The position numbers were made by a program, and so were the translations under genes. A stretch of DNA of 64,000 nucleotides from contig NZ_CP009754.1 of assembly GCF_000772045.1 (NCBI RefSeq), positions 3,348,001-3,412,000 of the forward strand. Reading direction: 5' to 3'. Position 1 is the first letter of the stretch, and the number at the start of each line of letters is the position of its first letter. The notes under the pieces were generated by a model, which made no database searches, was not told the origin of the DNA, and saw only the letters and a list, made by a program, of their open reading frames with translations. Shown piece after piece: positions 24,957 to 35,297 of this stretch. The DNA comes from Streptomyces sp. CCM_MD2014. Its GTDB lineage: Bacteria; Actinomycetota; Actinomycetes; Streptomycetales; Streptomycetaceae.

Positions 24957-25961
24957 ATGACCAACGGCACCGTGACGCCGGAGCTGGACTCGGCGCTGGA
25001 GAAGCACCGGCCCGAGCTGACGGGGTACTGCTACCGGATGCTCGGCTCCTCCTTCGAGGCCGAGGACGCCGTGCAGGACACCCTGGTGCGCGCCTGGCGG
25101 AGCTACGACAAGTTCGAGGGCCGCTCCAGCCTGCGCTCCTGGCTGTACCGGATCGCGACCAACGTCTGCCTGGACATGCTCAGCGCGGGCAACAAGCGGG
25201 CGCGCCCCATGGACCTGACGGAGTCGACGCCGCTCGCCCAAGCGGCCCTGTCGCCCCGCCCGGACCACACCTGGCTGGAGCCGATGCCGGACGCCCGTGT
25301 GCTGCCGCAGACCGCGGACCCGGCGGAGGCCGCGGTCGCCAAGGAGTCCGTGCGGCTCGCCTTCATGGCCGCCCTGCAGCAGCTGCCGCCCAAGCAGCGG
25401 GCGGTGCTGATCCTGCGCGAGGTGCTGGCGTGGCGGGCGAGCGAGGTCGCCGAGCTGCTCGGCACGTCGGTCGCCTCCGTCAACAGCGCCCTGCAGCGGG
25501 CCCGCGCGACGCTCGCCGAGCGGGAGGACCGGGGCGCCGACGCGGCGGTGTCCGACCCGCTGGACGAGGAGCAGCAGAAGCTCCTGGAGCGCTATGTCGC
25601 GGCCTTCGAGGGCTATGACATGACGGCGCTGACGGCGCTGTTGCACGAGGACGCGGTCATGACGATGCCGCCGTTCGACCTGTGGCTGGCCGGCCCGGCG
25701 GACATCACCGGCTTCATGACGACGCTCGGCGCCGCGTGCGCGGGCTCCCGGCTGCTGCGGGTGGAGGCCAACGGGCTGCCGGCCTTCGCGCACTACAAGC
25801 CGGACCCGGAGGCGGGCGGCTTCGCGCCGTGGGCGGTGCAGGTCCTGGAGATCTCAGACGGCCGCATCACCGGGTTCCACTGCTTCCTCGACACCAAGCG
25901 GTGGTTCCCGCTGTTCGACCTGCCCCTCCGTCTCGAAGCGGAGGCCGACGAGGTCCAGTAG
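24957..25961 (+). CDS. ECF sigma factor of the SigX5/TIGR02960 type with SnoaL-like tail
   Basis: A 334-residue sigma factor. Region 2 is at about 20-75 (GYCYRMLGSSFEAEDAVQDT, SLRSWLYRIATNVCLDML), region 4 at about 140-190 (LQQLPPKQRAVLILREVLAW, TSVASVNSALQRAR). The C-terminal SnoaL-like domain (about 205-320) is typical of ECF groups without a classical anti-sigma factor, where the tail modulates activity. ATG 24957 was chosen; GTG 24942 is also possible. The last 108 bases overlap the convergent STAS gene. Confidence 0.85.
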   Translation: MTNGTVTPELDSALEKHRPELTGYCYRMLGSSFEAEDAVQDTLVRAWRSYDKFEGRSSLRSWLYRIATNVCLDMLSAGNKRARPMDLTESTPLAQAALSPRPDHTWLEPMPDARVLPQTADPAEAAVAKESVRLAFMAALQQLPPKQRAVLILREVLAWRASEVAELLGTSVASVNSALQRARATLAEREDRGADAAVSDPLDEEQQKLLERYVAAFEGYDMTALTALLHEDAVMTMPPFDLWLAGPADITGFMTTLGAACAGSRLLRVEANGLPAFAHYKPDPEAGGFAPWAVQVLEISDGRITGFHCFLDTKRWFPLFDLPLRLEAEADEVQ

Positions 25962-26240
25962 GGCGTGCAGGGCCGGATCGGGGTCGCGCAGCCGGATCCG
26001 GCCCCCGGCCCGCCGGGCGGTGAGCTCCAGGCGCGCCAGCAGGTCGACCACGGCGAGCCCCGGCGGCCCGAGGCCGCCGACGTCGCAGACGACCACCCCG
26101 GCCCGGGTGCTTTCCAGCAGCGCGCGCACCTCGTCGCAGAACCGAGGCGCCTCCCCACGGGAGACGGGCCCCGGCAGCACGAGTACGGCGGGTGTCACGG
26201 CGTCCACGTGCGGTAGACCCGGCACGGGCCGGGAAATCAT
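25854..26240 (-). CDS. STAS-domain protein (anti-sigma-antagonist-like)
   Basis: A 128-residue protein resembling a STAS domain: VDAVTPAVLVLPGPVSRGEA, then GVVVCDVGGLGPPGLAVVDL where the phosphorylatable Ser would sit, then LARLELTARRAGGRIRLRDP. The usual Asp-Ser is replaced by Gly-Leu-Gly, so classical phospho-regulation is unlikely. The 3' end runs 108 bases into the convergent sigma-factor gene, so the transcripts are complementary. Start ATG 26240. The fold assignment is by pattern only. Confidence 0.65.
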   Translation of the reverse strand: MISRPVPGLPHVDAVTPAVLVLPGPVSRGEAPRFCDEVRALLESTRAGVVVCDVGGLGPPGLAVVDLLARLELTARRAGGRIRLRDPDPALHALLDLVGLRFETEGQVEQREPPLGVEEAVEPGDAAV

Positions 26241-26374
26241 CGGTGCCGGGGCCGTCGGGGATCACATTGACCTGGGCGGGCCCTCCACCAGAGGGTTCGC
26301 TGTATGCCCCACATATCCTCTCCCGCCCCCGCCGCGCCGCCCGGTACCCGCCTCTCCGTCCGCGAGGGGGTGCC

Positions 26375-27298
26375 GTGCAGGGGGTGCTGACCGGGTTCGC
26401 GGTCATCGCGGTGGTGATCGCGGTCGGCTATGTGCTCGGCCTGCGCGGCCACCTCGGCCCCCAGGGCCGGGAGGTGCTGACCAAGCTGGCCTTCCACGTG
26501 GCGTCACCGGCCCTGCTGTTCACGACCCTGGCCACGGCCGACCTGTCGGTGGTCTTCTCCGCCCGGCTGCTGGTGACGGCCCTGTCCACGCTGGCGGTGG
26601 CCGGCGCGTTCGTCGCGGTGGGCGTCGTACGCGGCTGGGGTGTGGGCCGTACGACGATCGGCGCGCTCTGCTCCGGTTACGTCAACTCCGGCAACCTCGG
26701 CATCCCGATCGCCGTGTACGTGCTGGGCGACGCCTCGCTGGTGGCGCCGGTGCTGCTGTTCCAACTGGTGCTGGTGACGCCGGTGGCGGTGACGATCCTG
26801 GACCTGTCGTCGGGCGGGGGTGCCAAGGGCCCGCTGTGGCGGCGGCTGCTGACGCCGCTGCGCAATCCGATCGCGCTGGGCTCGCTCGCCGGGGTCGCGG
26901 TGGCCGCGAGCGGGTTGCGGGTGCCGGACGCGGTCATGGACCCGGTGACACTGATCGGCAACATGTCGGTCCCGGCGGTGCTGCTGGCCTTCGGCATCGG
27001 CCTGTGCGGCTCCACGATGCCGCTGCGGGGCGTGGAACGGCGGCCGGTGCTGCTCGCCGTCGCCCTGAAGGCGGTGGGGCAGCCGGCGGTGGCATGGGCG
27101 CTGGCGTCGGGGGTCTTCGGTCTGCGGGGCCCCCAACTGCTCGACGTGGTGGTGACGTCGGCGCTGCCTGCCGCGCAGAACCTGTACACCTACGCGTCCA
27201 CCTACGGGGTGGGCGAGCGCCTGGCCCGCGACGCGATCCTGGTGTCGACGGTGGTGTCGGTGCCGGTGCTGGTGGGGGTGGCGACGGTTTTGGGGTGA
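26375..27298 (+). CDS. AEC family transporter (auxin efflux carrier-like)
   Basis: A 307-residue membrane protein with about ten hydrophobic segments in two halves. It shows AEC features: KLAFHVASPALLFTTLAT early, GYVNSGNLGIPIAVYVLG in the first half, and ALPAAQNLYTYASTYGVGE near the end. AEC proteins export or exchange organic anions; substrate unknown. GTG 26375 is preceded by GAGGGGG. It stands alone, converging on the Uma2 gene with a 1-base gap. Confidence 0.88.
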   Translation: MQGVLTGFAVIAVVIAVGYVLGLRGHLGPQGREVLTKLAFHVASPALLFTTLATADLSVVFSARLLVTALSTLAVAGAFVAVGVVRGWGVGRTTIGALCSGYVNSGNLGIPIAVYVLGDASLVAPVLLFQLVLVTPVAVTILDLSSGGGAKGPLWRRLLTPLRNPIALGSLAGVAVAASGLRVPDAVMDPVTLIGNMSVPAVLLAFGIGLCGSTMPLRGVERRPVLLAVALKAVGQPAVAWALASGVFGLRGPQLLDVVVTSALPAAQNLYTYASTYGVGERLARDAILVSTVVSVPVLVGVATVLG

Positions 27299-27299
27299 G

Positions 27300-27884
27300 T
27301 CAGGCCTCGGGGAACTCGCCGGTGTCGATGGTCAGGTCGAAGGGTGCGGGGAGCGTGAGGGGGTCGCCGAACTTCGCGGCGCTCAGCACCCGGTAGACGT
27401 CACCCTTCGGTTCGCCGTACAGCGTCGCGGTGGGGCCGCCGGGTGCCCAGCGGTCGACGAGGAGGTAGAGGGGGATCCCCGCGGTGGCGTAGGCGGCGGG
27501 CTTGCTGACGCGGTCGTGCCGGGCGTTGGACTTGGAGGTGACCTCGACGACCAGTTCCGCGAGCGCGGCGGGAATGTGGGTGTCGGACTCCGTGTGGTCC
27601 GGCAGCGGCGCGACCACGAGGTCTGGGATGAGCATTCCGAGGCGGGACGGAACGGCGATCGCCAGTGTCTGGAAGATCTCCCAGTCCTCCGGGATCACCG
27701 GATACAAACGTCGCTGAATGCGTGCAGCGATCACATTGTGAGGCAGTCCCGGAGCTGGTGACACGGTGATGATCCCCTCGATGATCTCCACCTTGCTGCC
27801 CTCGGGCCGATCCATCTCCTCCCAGAACCGGACGAGGTCGTCCCAGTTCTGGTCGGGCTCCTGGCTCACGGTGAGTGCGCTCAT
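27300..27884 (-). CDS. Uma2-family (DUF820) PD-(D/E)XK protein
   Basis: A 194-residue intact Uma2 protein: VEIIEGIITVSPAPGLPHN, then the nuclease-fold core IPDLVVAPL and AELVVEVTSKS (Asp, Glu-x-Thr-Ser-Lys pattern), then AYATAGIPLYLLVD. These proteins are widespread in Streptomyces and cyanobacteria and are called putative endonucleases, without proven roles. It stands alone, overlapping neither neighbour. A 3'-truncated relative lies at 54600-54836. Confidence 0.9.
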   Translation of the reverse strand: MSALTVSQEPDQNWDDLVRFWEEMDRPEGSKVEIIEGIITVSPAPGLPHNVIAARIQRRLYPVIPEDWEIFQTLAIAVPSRLGMLIPDLVVAPLPDHTESDTHIPAALAELVVEVTSKSNARHDRVSKPAAYATAGIPLYLLVDRWAPGGPTATLYGEPKGDVYRVLSAAKFGDPLTLPAPFDLTIDTGEFPEA

Positions 27885-27924
27885 GGCGGTTCTCCTATCG
27901 GTGCGTCACCGGTCCCAGCATGCC

Positions 27925-27958
27925 GAACGGGACCGGCACTGGTCTACCGATCCCGTTC
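27925..27958 (-). terminator. Possible terminator after deoA
   Basis: GAACGGGA pairs with TCCCGTTC around an 18-base loop, 23 bases beyond the deoA stop (27981). The stem is only 8 bases, so the call is tentative. Confidence 0.4.
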
Positions 27959-27980
27959 ACCCGACTGAGGAAACCGCAGG

Positions 27981-29264
27981 TCAGGCGATACGTTCCCGCA
28001 CCACCGGCGAGGCGCTGAAGTCCGTGCCCGCCGGGGCGACGTCGTACGCGCCCTCCACCGCCGCCAGCGCGTACGCGAAGCGGTCCGGGGTGTCCGTGTG
28101 GAGGGTGAGGAGGGGCTGGCCCTCGGTGACCGTGTCGCCGGGCTTGGCGTGGAGTTCGACGCCCGCGGCGGCCTGCACCGGGTCCTCCTTGCGGGCGCGG
28201 CCCGCGCCCAGGCGCCAGGCGGCGACGCCGATGTCGTAGGCGTCAAGGCGGGTCAGGACGCCGGAGGCGCCCGCCTTCACCACGTGCTGCTCCTTCGACG
28301 TGGGCAGCGGCGCGTCCGGGTCGCCTCCCTGGGCCGCGATCATGCGGCGCCAGACGTCCATCGCGGAGCCGTCGGCCAGCGCCTTCGCCGGGTCGGCGTC
28401 CTTCAGGCCCGCCGCGTCGAGCATCTCGCGGGCCAGGGCCAGCGTCAGCTCGACCACGTCGGAGGGGCCGCCGCCGGCCAGGACCTCGACCGACTCGCGG
28501 ACCTCCAGGGCGTTGCCCGCGGTCAGGCCGAGGGGTGTCGCCATGTCGGTGAGCAGCGCGACGGTCTTCACGCCGTGGTCGGTGCCGAGGCCGACCATGG
28601 TGGAGGCCAGCTCGCGGGCGTCCTCGATCGTCTTCATGAAGGCGCCGGAGCCGACCTTCACGTCCAGGACCAGCGAGCCGGTGCCCTCGGCGATCTTCTT
28701 CGACATGATGGAGGAGGCGATGAGCGGGATCGCCTCGACCGTGCCCGTCACGTCGCGCAGCGCGTACAGCTTCTTGTCGGCGGGCGCGAGACCGTCGCCC
28801 GCCGCGCAGATCACCGCGCCGGTGGTGTCCAGGACGTCCAGCATCTCCTCGTTGGAGAGCAGGGCGCGCCAGCCGGGGATCGACTCCAGCTTGTCCAGGG
28901 TGCCGCCGGTGTGGCCGAGGCCGCGGCCGGAGAGCTGCGGGACGGCCGCGCCGCACGCCGCCACCAGGGGCGCCAGCGGCAGCGTGATCTTGTCGCCGAC
29001 GCCGCCCGTGGAGTGCTTGTCGGCGGTCGGGCGGGACAGGGACGAGAAGTCCATGCGCTCGCCCGAGGCGATCATCGCGGCCGTCCAGCGGGCGATCTCG
29101 CCGCGGTTCATGCCGTTGAGCAGGATCGCCATCGCGAGCGAGGACATCTGCTCGTCGGCCACCTCACCGCGCGTGTAGGCGTCGATGACCCAGTCGATCT
29201 GCTCACCGGTCAGCTCGCCGCGGTCCCGCTTGGTGCGGATGACTGAGATGACGTCCATGGCCAT
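27981..29264 (-). CDS. deoA: Thymidine (pyrimidine-nucleoside) phosphorylase
   Basis: A 427-residue phosphorylase splitting thymidine/deoxyuridine into base and deoxyribose-1-phosphate. Visible are KHSTGGVGDK (83-92) for phosphate binding, GRGLGHTGGTLDKLES (113-128, the family signature), and a C-terminal domain ending in the usual PYNP fold (VELHAKPGDTVTEGQPLLTL). It is the last gene of the nucleoside transporter operon, 24 bases after cytidine deaminase. ATG 29264 or ATG 29258 may be used; AGGAAAG precedes both. Confidence 0.95.
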   Translation of the reverse strand: MAMDVISVIRTKRDRGELTGEQIDWVIDAYTRGEVADEQMSSLAMAILLNGMNRGEIARWTAAMIASGERMDFSSLSRPTADKHSTGGVGDKITLPLAPLVAACGAAVPQLSGRGLGHTGGTLDKLESIPGWRALLSNEEMLDVLDTTGAVICAAGDGLAPADKKLYALRDVTGTVEAIPLIASSIMSKKIAEGTGSLVLDVKVGSGAFMKTIEDARELASTMVGLGTDHGVKTVALLTDMATPLGLTAGNALEVRESVEVLAGGGPSDVVELTLALAREMLDAAGLKDADPAKALADGSAMDVWRRMIAAQGGDPDAPLPTSKEQHVVKAGASGVLTRLDAYDIGVAAWRLGAGRARKEDPVQAAAGVELHAKPGDTVTEGQPLLTLHTDTPDRFAYALAAVEGAYDVAPAGTDFSASPVVRERIA

Positions 29265-29288
29265 GTCTGGCTTTCCTAACGCGAGTTG

Positions 29289-29681
29289 CTACTTGGTGAG
29301 GTGGTCGGGGCCGAAGGCCTGCGGGAGCATCCGGGACAGGGGCAGGATCCCCTCCGGAGTCTCGAGGAGCAGCTCCGGGCCGCCGAACTCGTACAGGAGC
29401 TGCCGGCAGCGGCCGCAGGGGACGAGGACGTCGCCCGCGCCGTCGACGCAGACGAAGTGCGTCAGCCGGCCGCCGCCGGTCAGCTGCAGCTGGGAGACGA
29501 GCCCGCACTCGGCGCACAGGCCGATGCCGTAACTGGCGTTCTCCACGTTGCAGCCGGTGACGGTGCGGCCGTCGTCGACCAGGGCGGCGGCGCCCACGGC
29601 GTACCCGGAGTAGGGGGCGTAGGCACGGGCCATCGCCTCCCGTGCCGTCGTGCGCAGCGCGCCCCAGTCGACGTCGGTCAT
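29289..29681 (-). CDS. cdd: Cytidine deaminase
   Basis: A 130-residue tetrameric-type cytidine deaminase. Zinc ligands are Cys56 (GLCAECG), Cys89 and Cys92 (VPCGRC), with catalytic Glu58; NVENASYG is the substrate loop. It converts cytidine and deoxycytidine to uridine forms, which the adjacent phosphorylase can cleave. ATG 29681 overlaps the permease stop (ATGA). Transport and the first catabolic steps are thus encoded in one message. Confidence 0.95.
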   Translation of the reverse strand: MTDVDWGALRTTAREAMARAYAPYSGYAVGAAALVDDGRTVTGCNVENASYGIGLCAECGLVSQLQLTGGGRLTHFVCVDGAGDVLVPCGRCRQLLYEFGGPELLLETPEGILPLSRMLPQAFGPDHLTK

Positions 29682-30952
29682 TTGCCCTGTCCCTTCCGAT
29701 ACTGCATGCCGTCCGCCTTGGGCATCCGCAGCCGTTGCGCGGACAGGGCGAGGACGACGAGGGTGACGACGTACGGCGTGGCGGAGACGACCTGGTTGGG
29801 GACCTCGTTGGTGCCGGCGTACCAGGCGAAGACCAGGGCGCCGACGACGAAGGTGATCGCGGCCTTGACGTACTTCTTGCGGATCGCCAGCCAGATGGCG
29901 CCGGCGACCAGCAGCAGCGCGCCGAGCAGCAGCAGGGCGTGCACGTTGGCGGAGCCGCCGCGCAGGTTGAGGCTGTCGGTGTAGCCGAAGAGGCCGGCGC
30001 CGATGGCGAGGCCGCCCGGCATCCAGTTGCCGAAGATCATCGCGGCGAGGCCGATGTAGCCGCGGCCGCTGGTCTGCCCCTCCAGGTAGAAGGGGTTGGC
30101 CACGATGGACAGGAAGACGCCGCCGAGGCCGGCCAGGCCGCCGGAGATGATCACGGCGAGGTACTTGTACTTGTAGACGTTGACGCCGAGGGACTCGGCC
30201 GCGATCGGGTTCTCGCCGCAGGAGCGCAGGCGCAGGCCGAACGGGGTGCGCCACAGGATCCACCAGGTGGCGGGGATCAGGGCGACCGCGAGCAGGGTGA
30301 GCCAGGAGACGTCGGTGACCAGGCCGCCGAGCAGCCCCGCGATGTCCGAGACGAAGAACCAGTGCTGGTCGTTGAGGCTCTCCAGCCAGTCCGACAGCCC
30401 CGGGATCGAGAAGTGGCCGAGGGAGTCGACCGGCGGGGACTGCTTGGCCGAGCCGCCCTGGTGGCCCTCGAAGGCGAGCGGCGCGAGGTAGCGGGTGGCG
30501 CCGAGGGCGAGGATGTTGATGGCCACGCCGGAGACGATGTGGTTGACGTTGAAGGTGATCGTCACGATGGCGTGCAGCAGGCCGCCGAGGCAGCCGCCGA
30601 CGATGCCGACGAGCACGCCGGTCCACGGACCCCACTGGAAGCCGGCCCAGGCACCGAACCAGGTGCCGAGGATCATCATGCCCTCGAGGCCGATGTTGAC
30701 GACGCCCGCCCGCTCGGCCCACAGACCGCCGAGACCGGCGAGGCCGATCGGTACGGCGAGCTGGAGCGCGGTGGACATCTGGCTGACGTTGGTGATGCCG
30801 TTGGCGCCGGTGATCAGGCGCACGATCGAGGTCAGCGCCAGGGCTCCGGCGATGACCAGGAGCAGCACGGGCCACGACATCCGGCGGCCGGTGCGTGGTG
30901 CGTGCTCCAGCGAGGGCTGGTTGACGTCGGTCGCTGTGGTCGGAGCGGTCAT
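29678..30952 (-). CDS. ABC transporter permease (nucleoside, BMP-associated), second
   Basis: A 424-residue permease with about ten membrane segments. ERAGVVNIGLEGMMILGTWF is the BPD_transp_2 signature; GENPIAAESLGVNVYKYKY and AVIISGGLAGLGGVFLS form the EAA-like coupling region. It pairs with the permease encoded just upstream and the dual ATPase. ATG 30952 overlaps the previous stop (ATGA), which fixes the start. The substrate is inferred to be purine/pyrimidine nucleosides from the neighbouring cdd, deoA and BMP lipoproteins. Confidence 0.92.
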   Translation of the reverse strand: MTAPTTATDVNQPSLEHAPRTGRRMSWPVLLLVIAGALALTSIVRLITGANGITNVSQMSTALQLAVPIGLAGLGGLWAERAGVVNIGLEGMMILGTWFGAWAGFQWGPWTGVLVGIVGGCLGGLLHAIVTITFNVNHIVSGVAINILALGATRYLAPLAFEGHQGGSAKQSPPVDSLGHFSIPGLSDWLESLNDQHWFFVSDIAGLLGGLVTDVSWLTLLAVALIPATWWILWRTPFGLRLRSCGENPIAAESLGVNVYKYKYLAVIISGGLAGLGGVFLSIVANPFYLEGQTSGRGYIGLAAMIFGNWMPGGLAIGAGLFGYTDSLNLRGGSANVHALLLLGALLLVAGAIWLAIRKKYVKAAITFVVGALVFAWYAGTNEVPNQVVSATPYVVTLVVLALSAQRLRMPKADGMQYRKGQGK

Positions 30953-32072
30953 CGGCCGGCCACCTCCTTCTTCGGGTTGTCGGTGGCGCCGAGGACGTGA
31001 CCGGCGGCCAGCTCCGCGCCGACGCGGCGCTGCTGGCGGCGCAGGCCCCACTCACGGACGGCCTCGTAGGAGACGACGACCGAGAGGACGATCAGGCCCT
31101 GCATGATGACCGCGATCTCCTTGTCGAAGCCGTGGTAGTCGAGCTCGGGCGAGGCCTTGTCGAGCCAGGCCCACAGCAGGGCGGCGAAGGCGATGCCGAC
31201 CGGGCTGTTGCGGCCGAGGAGGGCGATGCCGATGCCGAGGAAGCCGACCCCGGTGGGGAAGTTGAGGCTGTAGGTGTGGGTGTCGCCCATCAGGATGGGC
31301 AGGCCCGCGAGACCGGCGAGGCCGCCGGAGATGAGCATCGCGGTGAGCACCATGCGCTTGGGGTCGACGCCGCTGGCCGCCGCGGCGGACTCGGAGGCAC
31401 CGGAGGCGCGCAGGTCGAAGCCGAAGCGGGTGCGGTTGAGGACGACCCAGTAGCCGACGCCGAGGAGCGCGGCGAGGATCACCAGGCCGTAGATCTCGCC
31501 GGCCGCGCCCATGTCGATGCCGGGGATCCAGCCGGACTCGTGCATCTCGCCGGTGGTGCTGTTGTTGCCGACCTTGACGCCGAAGACGTCCGGCTTCCAC
31601 ATGTAGACGATGAGCGAGGTGGCGATCGCGTTGAGCATGATCGTCGCGACGACCTCGCTGACCCCGCGGGTGACCTTGAGGACACCGGCGATGCCGGACC
31701 AGAAGGCGCCGGTGAGGACGGCGGTCAGGAGCAGCAGCGGGACCTGGAGGAACGCCGGCAGGTTCGCGTGGGCACCGACGACGGCGGCCATGAAGGCACC
31801 GAGCTGGTACTGGCCGTCGACGCCGATGTTGAACAGGTTCATCCGGAAGCCGATGGCCACCGCGAGGGCCGCGATGTAGTACAGCGAGGCCTGGTTGACG
31901 ATCAGGACCTGGATGTCGGAGAACCCGGCCTGCTCGAGCATGAGGGCGAACGGTTCGACCGGGTTCTTGCCCGAGGCGATCAGGACGATCGCGCTGAGCA
32001 CGAAGGCCACGGCGAGCGCGATGACCGGTCCGGCCACCGCGAGGAGCACGCGCTCCTTGTCGAACTTCTTCA

Positions 32073-32073
<1 letters not shown>
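30949..32073 (-). CDS. ABC transporter permease (nucleoside, BMP-associated), first
   Basis: A 374-residue permease with about nine membrane segments. GFRMNLFNIGVDGQYQLGAF carries the family signature; RASGASESAAAASGVDPKRM followed by ISGGLAGLAGLPILMG is the coupling region. With the second permease it forms the membrane channel. ATG 32073 overlaps the ATPase stop (TGATG). Confidence 0.92.
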
Positions 32074-33695
<1,622 letters not shown>

Positions 33696-33777
33696 CGGTT
33701 CGTTGACCTTGACCGCCGCTCCGGCCGGAGGGCTGCTGGACGCGTTGATGGCGCACTCTCCTGGGGACGGGGGCCGT

Positions 33778-33789
33778 CTACGCGCGTAG
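33778..33789. promoter_or_regulatory. Putative nucleoside-regulon operator (copy 2, transporter operon)
   Basis: Perfect palindrome CTACGCGCGTAG, 29 bases upstream of the possible ATC start and 83 upstream of GTG 33695. It is identical to the copy before add, and is best explained as the operator for the whole transporter-cdd-deoA operon. Confidence 0.7.
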
Positions 33790-33832
33790 CGCCCCTACGG
33801 CATCTAAAAGCGGCGGCGGCGCATCGACGCGA

Positions 33833-33878
33833 CGGGGTACGGGGAGGGCGCCTTCCGGGCCGCTCTTCCCGTACCCCG
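33833..33878 (-). terminator. Terminator after first BMP lipoprotein gene
   Basis: An 11-base perfect stem (CGGGGTACGGG with CCCGTACCCCG) around a 24-base loop, 63 bases beyond the lipoprotein stop and just before the operator of the transporter operon. It separates the two transcription units. Confidence 0.65.
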
Positions 33879-33940
33879 CCGCGCGGCGCAACCGGCGCGG
33901 TTACACGCTGTTCGAGGTGTTGCAGGTGCTACTCAGCCGT

Positions 33941-34987
33941 TCAGCTGCTCTTGACCTTGATCTCGCCGCTGATGATCTTCTCCTTGGCCGTCTTGATGGC
34001 TGCCTGGAGCTCGGCGTCGTCCGCGAACTTCGGGTTGGAGTCCGAGAGACCGACCTCGCCGGACTTCAGATCGCCCCGAACGATACCGGTCTCCGGCTTG
34101 CCGTCCTCGACCGACTTCGCGAGGCTGTAGACCGCCTTGGCGACGTCCTTGGTGGCCGACGTCAGGATGAAGTCCTTGTACTTGGCGAGGGCTTCCTGCT
34201 TGTACTGGTCGGAGTCGACGCCGATCGCCCAGACCTTGTTGGCGGCGGCGGCCTCGATCACGCCCTGGCCGGAGAGACCGGCCGCCGCGTACACGACGTC
34301 GGCCTTCTTCTCGATCTGGCCCTCGGCGGCGGTCTTGCCCTTGTCGGGGCTGGAGAAGCCGCCCTCCTCCGCGGTCTGCGTCAGGTACTGCGAGATGACC
34401 TTGACCTTGGGGTTGGTGTCCTTGACGCCCTGCTCGTAACCGGCCTGGAACTTGTGGATCAGCGGGACGTTCACACCGCCCACGAAGCCGACCGTGTTGG
34501 TCTTGGTGGACTTGGCGGCGGCGACACCGGCCAGGTAGGACGCCTCCTGCTCGTTGAAGACCAGGTCCGCGACGTTGTCCGCCTCGATGGTGGCGTCGTC
34601 CACGATGCCGAAGGTGGTGTCCGGGTACTTCTCCGCCACGTTCTTCATGGCGTTGGCGTACGCGTAGCCGATGCCGACGACCGGGTTGTAGCCCTGCTTC
34701 GCCAGCGAGGAGAGCCGCTGCTCCTTGTCGGCGTCGGTCTCGCCGTCGGTGGGCTCGACGTCGGCCGTCTCGTAGCCGAACTCCTTCTTGGCCTTCTCCA
34801 GACCGGCGTACGCGGCGTCGTTGAAGGACTGGTCGCCCTTGCCGCCGACGTCGTACGCGATGGCGAGGCCCTTGTCCCCCTTGGACTCCGAACCGGAGTC
34901 GGTCGAGGTACCACCGCAGGCGGCGAGGGCGAGGGCCAGGGAGGCGGTCGCTGCGCCTGCGACCGTGATCCGGGAAATCCGGCGCAT
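33941..34987 (-). CDS. BMP-family nucleoside-binding lipoprotein (copy 1)
   Basis: A 348-residue lipoprotein of the basic membrane protein (Med/PnrA-like) family. The signal ends in lipobox LAAC near residue 25, then a linker, then AIAYDVGGKGDQSFNDAAY. VGFVGGVNVPLIHKFQAGYE, YAAAGLSGQGVIEA and AIGVDSDQYKQEA are hinge and ligand-site features of the family. It would deliver nucleosides to the ABC transporter encoded next door. ATG 34987 has AGGAG at good spacing. Operator copy 3 lies 67 bases upstream. It is a close tandem paralogue of the next gene. Confidence 0.92.
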   Translation of the reverse strand: MRRISRITVAGAATASLALALAACGGTSTDSGSESKGDKGLAIAYDVGGKGDQSFNDAAYAGLEKAKKEFGYETADVEPTDGETDADKEQRLSSLAKQGYNPVVGIGYAYANAMKNVAEKYPDTTFGIVDDATIEADNVADLVFNEQEASYLAGVAAAKSTKTNTVGFVGGVNVPLIHKFQAGYEQGVKDTNPKVKVISQYLTQTAEEGGFSSPDKGKTAAEGQIEKKADVVYAAAGLSGQGVIEAAAANKVWAIGVDSDQYKQEALAKYKDFILTSATKDVAKAVYSLAKSVEDGKPETGIVRGDLKSGEVGLSDSNPKFADDAELQAAIKTAKEKIISGEIKVKSS

Positions 34988-35053
34988 GTCTGGTGCTCCT
35001 GTCGTACAAGCGCCGGGGACGGTTCGGCTGCGGCGCTGGCTTTCGCCGCAGAT

Positions 35054-35065
35054 TAACGCGCGTAG
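35054..35065. promoter_or_regulatory. Putative nucleoside-regulon operator (copy 3, BMP lipoprotein 1)
   Basis: TAACGCGCGTAG, matching the CTACGCGCGTAG palindrome at 10 of 12 positions, 67 bases upstream of the lipoprotein start. The left half-site carries the same two changes as copy 4, suggesting both arose with the gene duplication. Confidence 0.6.
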
Positions 35066-35237
35066 ACCTGCCTGAAAACCCCTTCTGTCCACCTTGTTAT
35101 CCGGCCGTGAGCAAGGCGGCCCGAATGGGGGTACCGGGCTTGCCGGACGCAAACAAGGGGTGGCGGAGGGTGACGCCCGGGCCTCGGAGGCGCGGCATGC
35201 GCAGGGGGGCGCGCGGGCTCCGGCGCCGCCGGCACGC

Positions 35238-35276
35238 CGAAGCGGACGGGCACCCGGAAGGCGCCCGTCCGCTTCG
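35238..35276 (-). terminator. Terminator after second BMP lipoprotein gene
   Basis: A perfect 14-base stem (CGAAGCGGACGGGC with GCCCGTCCGCTTCG) around an 11-base loop, 22 bases past the stop at 35298. The rest of this 310-base gap holds the promoter region and operator of lipoprotein copy 1. Confidence 0.85.
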
Positions 35277-35297
35277 TCGGGTCCTGTGCCGTCGCGA

